Assembly: GCA_963736425.1 (NCBI GenBank)
Contig: CAVTOX010000022.1
Span: forward strand, 1-64,000
Direction: 5' to 3'
Source: Prado023 sp963736425
GTDB taxonomy: Bacteria > Actinomycetota > Actinomycetes > S36-B12 > CAIYMF01
DNA length: 64,000 nucleotides
Below the pieces are notes generated by a model, which was not told the origin of the DNA, made no database searches, and saw only the letters and a list, made by a program, of their open reading frames with translations. Of this stretch, positions 60,306 to 64,000 are shown one piece after another. The position numbers were made by a program, and so were the translations under genes. Positions within the stretch are counted from its first letter, which is position 1. Each line of letters starts with the position of its first letter.

Positions 60306-61592
60306 TCAGTTCAGCAGGTCGTTGAGCACCAGCGTCGCATCGCGGTCAGGTCCCACCCCAATGGCCGATACCCGGCACCCCGACGCCTCCTCGAGGAACC
60401 GGACGTACGTGCGGCAGTTGGCCGGCAGGTCGGCGAAGTCGCGGACGTCGGAGATGTCGGTCCCCCAGCCCGGAAGCACCTCGTAGATGGGCGTTGCGTG
60501 GTGGAACTCGGTCTGCGTCGTGGGCACCTCGTCGACTCGCGTCCCGTCCACGTCGTAGCCGACGCACACCGGGATCTCCTCGAAGGTGCTGAGCACGTCG
60601 AGCTTGGTCAGGAAGTAGTCGGTCATGCCGTTCACCCGTGTGGCGTAGCGGGCGATCGGCGCGTCGAACCAGCCGCAGCGACGGTTGCGCCCGGTCGTGA
60701 CGCCGACCTCGCCGCCGATGGTGCGCAGCTTCTCGCCGTCGGCGTCGAACAGCTCGGTCGGGAACGGACCCTCGCCCACGCGGGTCGTGTAGGCCTTGAG
60801 GATCCCCAGCACGCGGTCGATCCGGGTGGGCCCGATGCCCGAGCCGGTGCACGCCCCGCCGGCGGTCGGGTTCGAGGAGGTGACGTAGGGGTAGGTGCCG
60901 TGGTCGACGTCGAGCAGCGTCCCCTGGCCGCCCTCGAGGACGACGGTGTCGCCCCGGTCGAGGGCGTCGTTGAGCAGCAGGCCGGTGTCGACGACGTGCG
61001 GCCGGAGGCGATCGGCGTAGGAGAGCAGGTACTCCACGGTCTGGTCGACCTCCACGGCCCGGCGGTTGAACACCTTGACCAGGGCCTGGTTCTTGTTGAC
61101 CAGGGCGCCCTCCACCTTGCGGTGCAGGATCGAGGGGTCCATGAGGTCCTGGATCCGCACGCCCACGCGGGCCATCTTGTCGCCGTAGGTGGGGCCGATG
61201 CCACGCCCGGTGGTCCCGATCTTCGCCTTGCCCAGGAAGCGCTCAGTGACCTTGTCGAGGGTCACGTTGTAGGGCGTGATGATGTGGGCGTTGGCGCTGA
61301 TGACCAGGCGCGACGGGTCGACGCCACGGGCGATCAGCCCGTCCATCTCGCCGAACAGCACCTCGAGGTCGACCACCACGCCGTTGCCGATCACCGGCAC
61401 GCAGGTGGGTGACAGGATCCCGCTGGGCAGCAGGTGCAGCGCGAACTTCGCGTCGCCGATCACCACCGTGTGGCCAGCGTTGTTGCCGCCCTGGTAGCGC
61501 ACCACGTAGTCGGCGCGCCCGCCGAGGAGGTCGGTCGCCTTGCCCTTGCCCTCGTCGCCCCACTGGGCTCCCACGATCACGACCGCCGGCAT
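60306..61592 (-). CDS. purA: Adenylosuccinate synthetase PurA
   Basis: 428 residues from ATG 61592. GTP-dependent first step from IMP to AMP. PAVVIVGAQWGDEGKGKATD (P-loop), YQGGNNAGHTVVIGDAKFAL, TTGRGIGPTYGDKMARVGVR, EGGQGTLLDVDHGTYPYVTS, SNPTAGGACTGSGIGP and GVTTGRNRRCGWFDAPIARY are all canonical. Intact and normal length. Fba lies upstream on the same strand behind a terminator; a palindrome at 61730-61758 sits in its promoter region. Confidence 0.97.
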   Translation of the reverse strand: MPAVVIVGAQWGDEGKGKATDLLGGRADYVVRYQGGNNAGHTVVIGDAKFALHLLPSGILSPTCVPVIGNGVVVDLEVLFGEMDGLIARGVDPSRLVISANAHIITPYNVTLDKVTERFLGKAKIGTTGRGIGPTYGDKMARVGVRIQDLMDPSILHRKVEGALVNKNQALVKVFNRRAVEVDQTVEYLLSYADRLRPHVVDTGLLLNDALDRGDTVVLEGGQGTLLDVDHGTYPYVTSSNPTAGGACTGSGIGPTRIDRVLGILKAYTTRVGEGPFPTELFDADGEKLRTIGGEVGVTTGRNRRCGWFDAPIARYATRVNGMTDYFLTKLDVLSTFEEIPVCVGYDVDGTRVDEVPTTQTEFHHATPIYEVLPGWGTDISDVRDFADLPANCRTYVRFLEEASGCRVSAIGVGPDRDATLVLNDLLN

Positions 61593-61729
61593 CGGTGCCT
61601 CCACCCTCAGCCATGTGCCCAGCAGGGCGCACGGGATCTCGCCCCCGCACCGGAGGCGCCGCAGCAACCCTAGCGCCGCAGGGAGTCCCTGCTCCCCTCG
61701 CCGCCCGGCCGCCGCCCCCGTCGTGTCAT

Positions 61730-61758
61730 GGATCCGGTTCGTCACGTGGACCGGATCC
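61730..61758. promoter_or_regulatory. Palindrome upstream of purA
   Basis: GGATCCGGT (61730-61738) and ACCGGATCC (61750-61758) form a perfect 9-bp inverted repeat with an 11-base spacer, about 140 bp before purA. The core and spacing match palindromes at 1041-1067 and 57810-57837. Could be an operator or a minor hairpin. Confidence 0.4.
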
Positions 61759-61815
61759 CGGGGTGGGAGGCGGGAGGGGAGGCGGCGCGAGAAGGGGAAA
61801 GGTGGGGGGCACGCG

Positions 61816-61848
61816 AACGCGGCGCCCCCGTGTGGGGAGCGCCGCGTT
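61816..61848 (-). terminator. Hairpin terminator downstream of fba
   Basis: AACGCGGCGC (61816-61825) pairs with GCGCCGCGTT (61839-61848), extended inward by CCCC/GGGG with one bulged A. It lies 31 bp beyond the fba stop in the direction of transcription. Confidence 0.8.
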
Positions 61849-61878
61849 GGTCATGCGTTGGTGGTGCCTCTGCGCTGG

Positions 61879-62907
<1,029 letters not shown>

Positions 62908-63156
62908 TGAAGGGCTCCTCCTCGTTCGACAGCACGACGAGTCCCGCCGTGCATGAGAGTCATCCTGACATCACGCTGCAGCCGACGCGCGGTGGCGCCG
63001 ACCGCCACCGGGACGTTCGCCGAGCGTTCACTGACAGGTGGGCGGCAACCCCCGTGAGGTCCTGCGCGGTGCACTCCGGCTGGCCCGCGGTGCATCGCCG
63101 AACCTCCTGCGGGGGCCTCGGCGGAGGCCCGGGAGGCATCTGGGCAGGATGTCCCC

Positions 63157-64000
63157 GTGACCACGTCCTCCGATCCGCCGAATGGGCTGCGGCCGCCCGA
63201 CCGCGACCAGGTCGACCGGAGTCAGGACGGCCCGCTGCCGGCTCTGCCGATCAGCCTGCGTGACGATCTGGCCGCGGCCGGGATCGCGATCACGACGGAC
63301 CCCGATCTCCTGGCGGGGTACTGCATCGACTGGACGGGGCGGTGGAGCGGCCCTGCCCTCGCGGCCGTCCGGCCGACGACGTCCGAGCAGGTCACGGCGG
63401 TGCTGCTGGCGGCGAGGGCGGCGGGCGTCCTCGTGCAGGTCCAGGGTGGCAACACGGGGCTGGTGGGCGGGTCCGTGCCCGACCGACCAAGCCTGCTGCT
63501 GATCACGACGGGACTTGACCGGATCGATCCGGTCGACACCGTCGAGCGAACGGTCGTGGTCGGCGCCGGGGTCACGACCGCCGCGCTGGCTGCGCACGCC
63601 AGCGCGGCGGGGCTGCACTTCGGCGTCGACCTTGCGGCCCGCGACTCGGCCACGGTCGGCGGGATGGTCGCGACCAACGCGGGCGGGATGGGTGTGTGCG
63701 CGTTCGGGATGATGCGCGAGCAGGTCCGCGGGCTGAAGGCGGTGCTTGCTGACGGTCGGGTCGTCAACACCGTGGGCCGGCCCCGCAAGGACAACTGCGG
63801 CTACGACCTCACCGCTCTCCTGGCAGGCAGCGAGGGCACCCTCGGGGTGATCACCGAGGTCGAGATCGCGCTGCACCCGGCTCCGAGGGCGTCATCGGTC
63901 GCCGTCCTGGCGGTCGCTGACCTGGGTGCGGCAGTGCGCCTGGCTCGACAGGTCCAGTCCGGCGAATCGCTGCTGCTCGCTGCCGAGGTCGTCGATTCGG
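63157..64000 (+). CDS. FAD-linked oxidase, GlcD / D-2-hydroxyacid dehydrogenase family (cut by window edge)
   Basis: 281 residues visible from GTG 63157; the open frame runs off the end. FAD_binding_4 domain (PCMH type): SGPALAAVRPTTSEQVTAVL, VLVQVQGGNTGLVGGSVPDR with the flavin-binding GNTGLVGG, VGAGVTTAALAAHASAAGLH, DSATVGGMVATNAGGMGVCA, KAVLADGRVVNTVGRPRKDN and CGYDLTALLAGSEGTLGVIT. This matches FAD enzymes oxidising D-lactate, glycolate or D-2-hydroxyglutarate. The substrate-deciding C-terminal half is missing. About 250 bp upstream separate it from fba, divergently; nothing else is visible there. Confidence 0.9.
   Translation, partial: MTTSSDPPNGLRPPDRDQVDRSQDGPLPALPISLRDDLAAAGIAITTDPDLLAGYCIDWTGRWSGPALAAVRPTTSEQVTAVLLAARAAGVLVQVQGGNTGLVGGSVPDRPSLLLITTGLDRIDPVDTVERTVVVGAGVTTAALAAHASAAGLHFGVDLAARDSATVGGMVATNAGGMGVCAFGMMREQVRGLKAVLADGRVVNTVGRPRKDNCGYDLTALLAGSEGTLGVITEVEIALHPAPRASSVAVLAVADLGAAVRLARQVQSGESLLLAAEVVDS

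Overview
The window is a high-GC actinobacterial chromosome segment, most likely from an assembled or long-read draft of an uncultured or little-studied actinomycete. Evidence for this is the strong G/C third-position bias, frequent GTG starts, the dnaK-grpE-dnaJ-hspR-clpB heat-shock order, an EtfD-type iron-sulfur oxidoreductase, an MFS/cNMP/patatin fusion of the mycobacterial Rv3239c type, a DUF4012 protein and a SigK/RskA-DipZ cluster. No phage, insertion sequence or CRISPR array was seen; the content is mostly core chromosome with accessory patches.

Layout. 1-5.7 kb: a chloride-channel fragment, a broken VanZ-like gene, and a minus-strand operon dipZ - redoxin lipoprotein - ccdA - sigK - rskA. 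5.8-9.8 kb: nagA, RNase J, tRNA-Gly(CCC) with a duplicated 3' flank, and dcd. 9.8-21.3 kb: an exopolysaccharide block with two paralogous secreted glycosidase-like proteins, a polyprenyl-phosphate sugar transferase, GT4, DUF4012, GT2 and a multi-membrane GT-C-like protein, then an MFS exporter. 21.4-27.6 kb: EtfD-like FeS oxidoreductase, a translationally coupled pair (six-helix membrane protein and ~900-residue exported anchored protein), and a small M23 peptidase. 27.7-34.7 kb: the heat-shock operon. 34.9-40.7 kb: MFS-patatin fusion, SRP RNA, tRNA-Ser(GGA), LD-carboxypeptidase, upp, tadA. 40.7-43.6 kb: first transhydrogenase operon (split alpha). 43.8-47.8 kb: tocopherol-cyclase-like gene and PTS genes EIIB-EIIA-HPr-EI. 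47.9-54.6 kb: purC-purB-purD, two coupled genes of unknown function, and a class III aminotransferase. 54.6-57.6 kb: second transhydrogenase operon (fused alpha). 57.8-64 kb: OYE-family reductase, secreted beta-helix protein, purA, fba and the start of a GlcD-like FAD oxidase.

How the genes fit together. Themes are envelope redox/disulfide chemistry under an ECF sigma factor, extracellular polysaccharide synthesis and trimming, protein quality control under HspR, NADPH supply through two transhydrogenases, amino-sugar use (NagA plus general PTS proteins) and purine biosynthesis.

Caution. More than twenty protein families here are split over two or three reading frames, including clpB, dnaJ, grpE and other core genes. 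The breaks are densest in the first 6 kb. Most look like single-base indel errors rather than real gene loss, so the coordinates of such genes are given as the full span of the homologous protein and the breaks are described in each entry.
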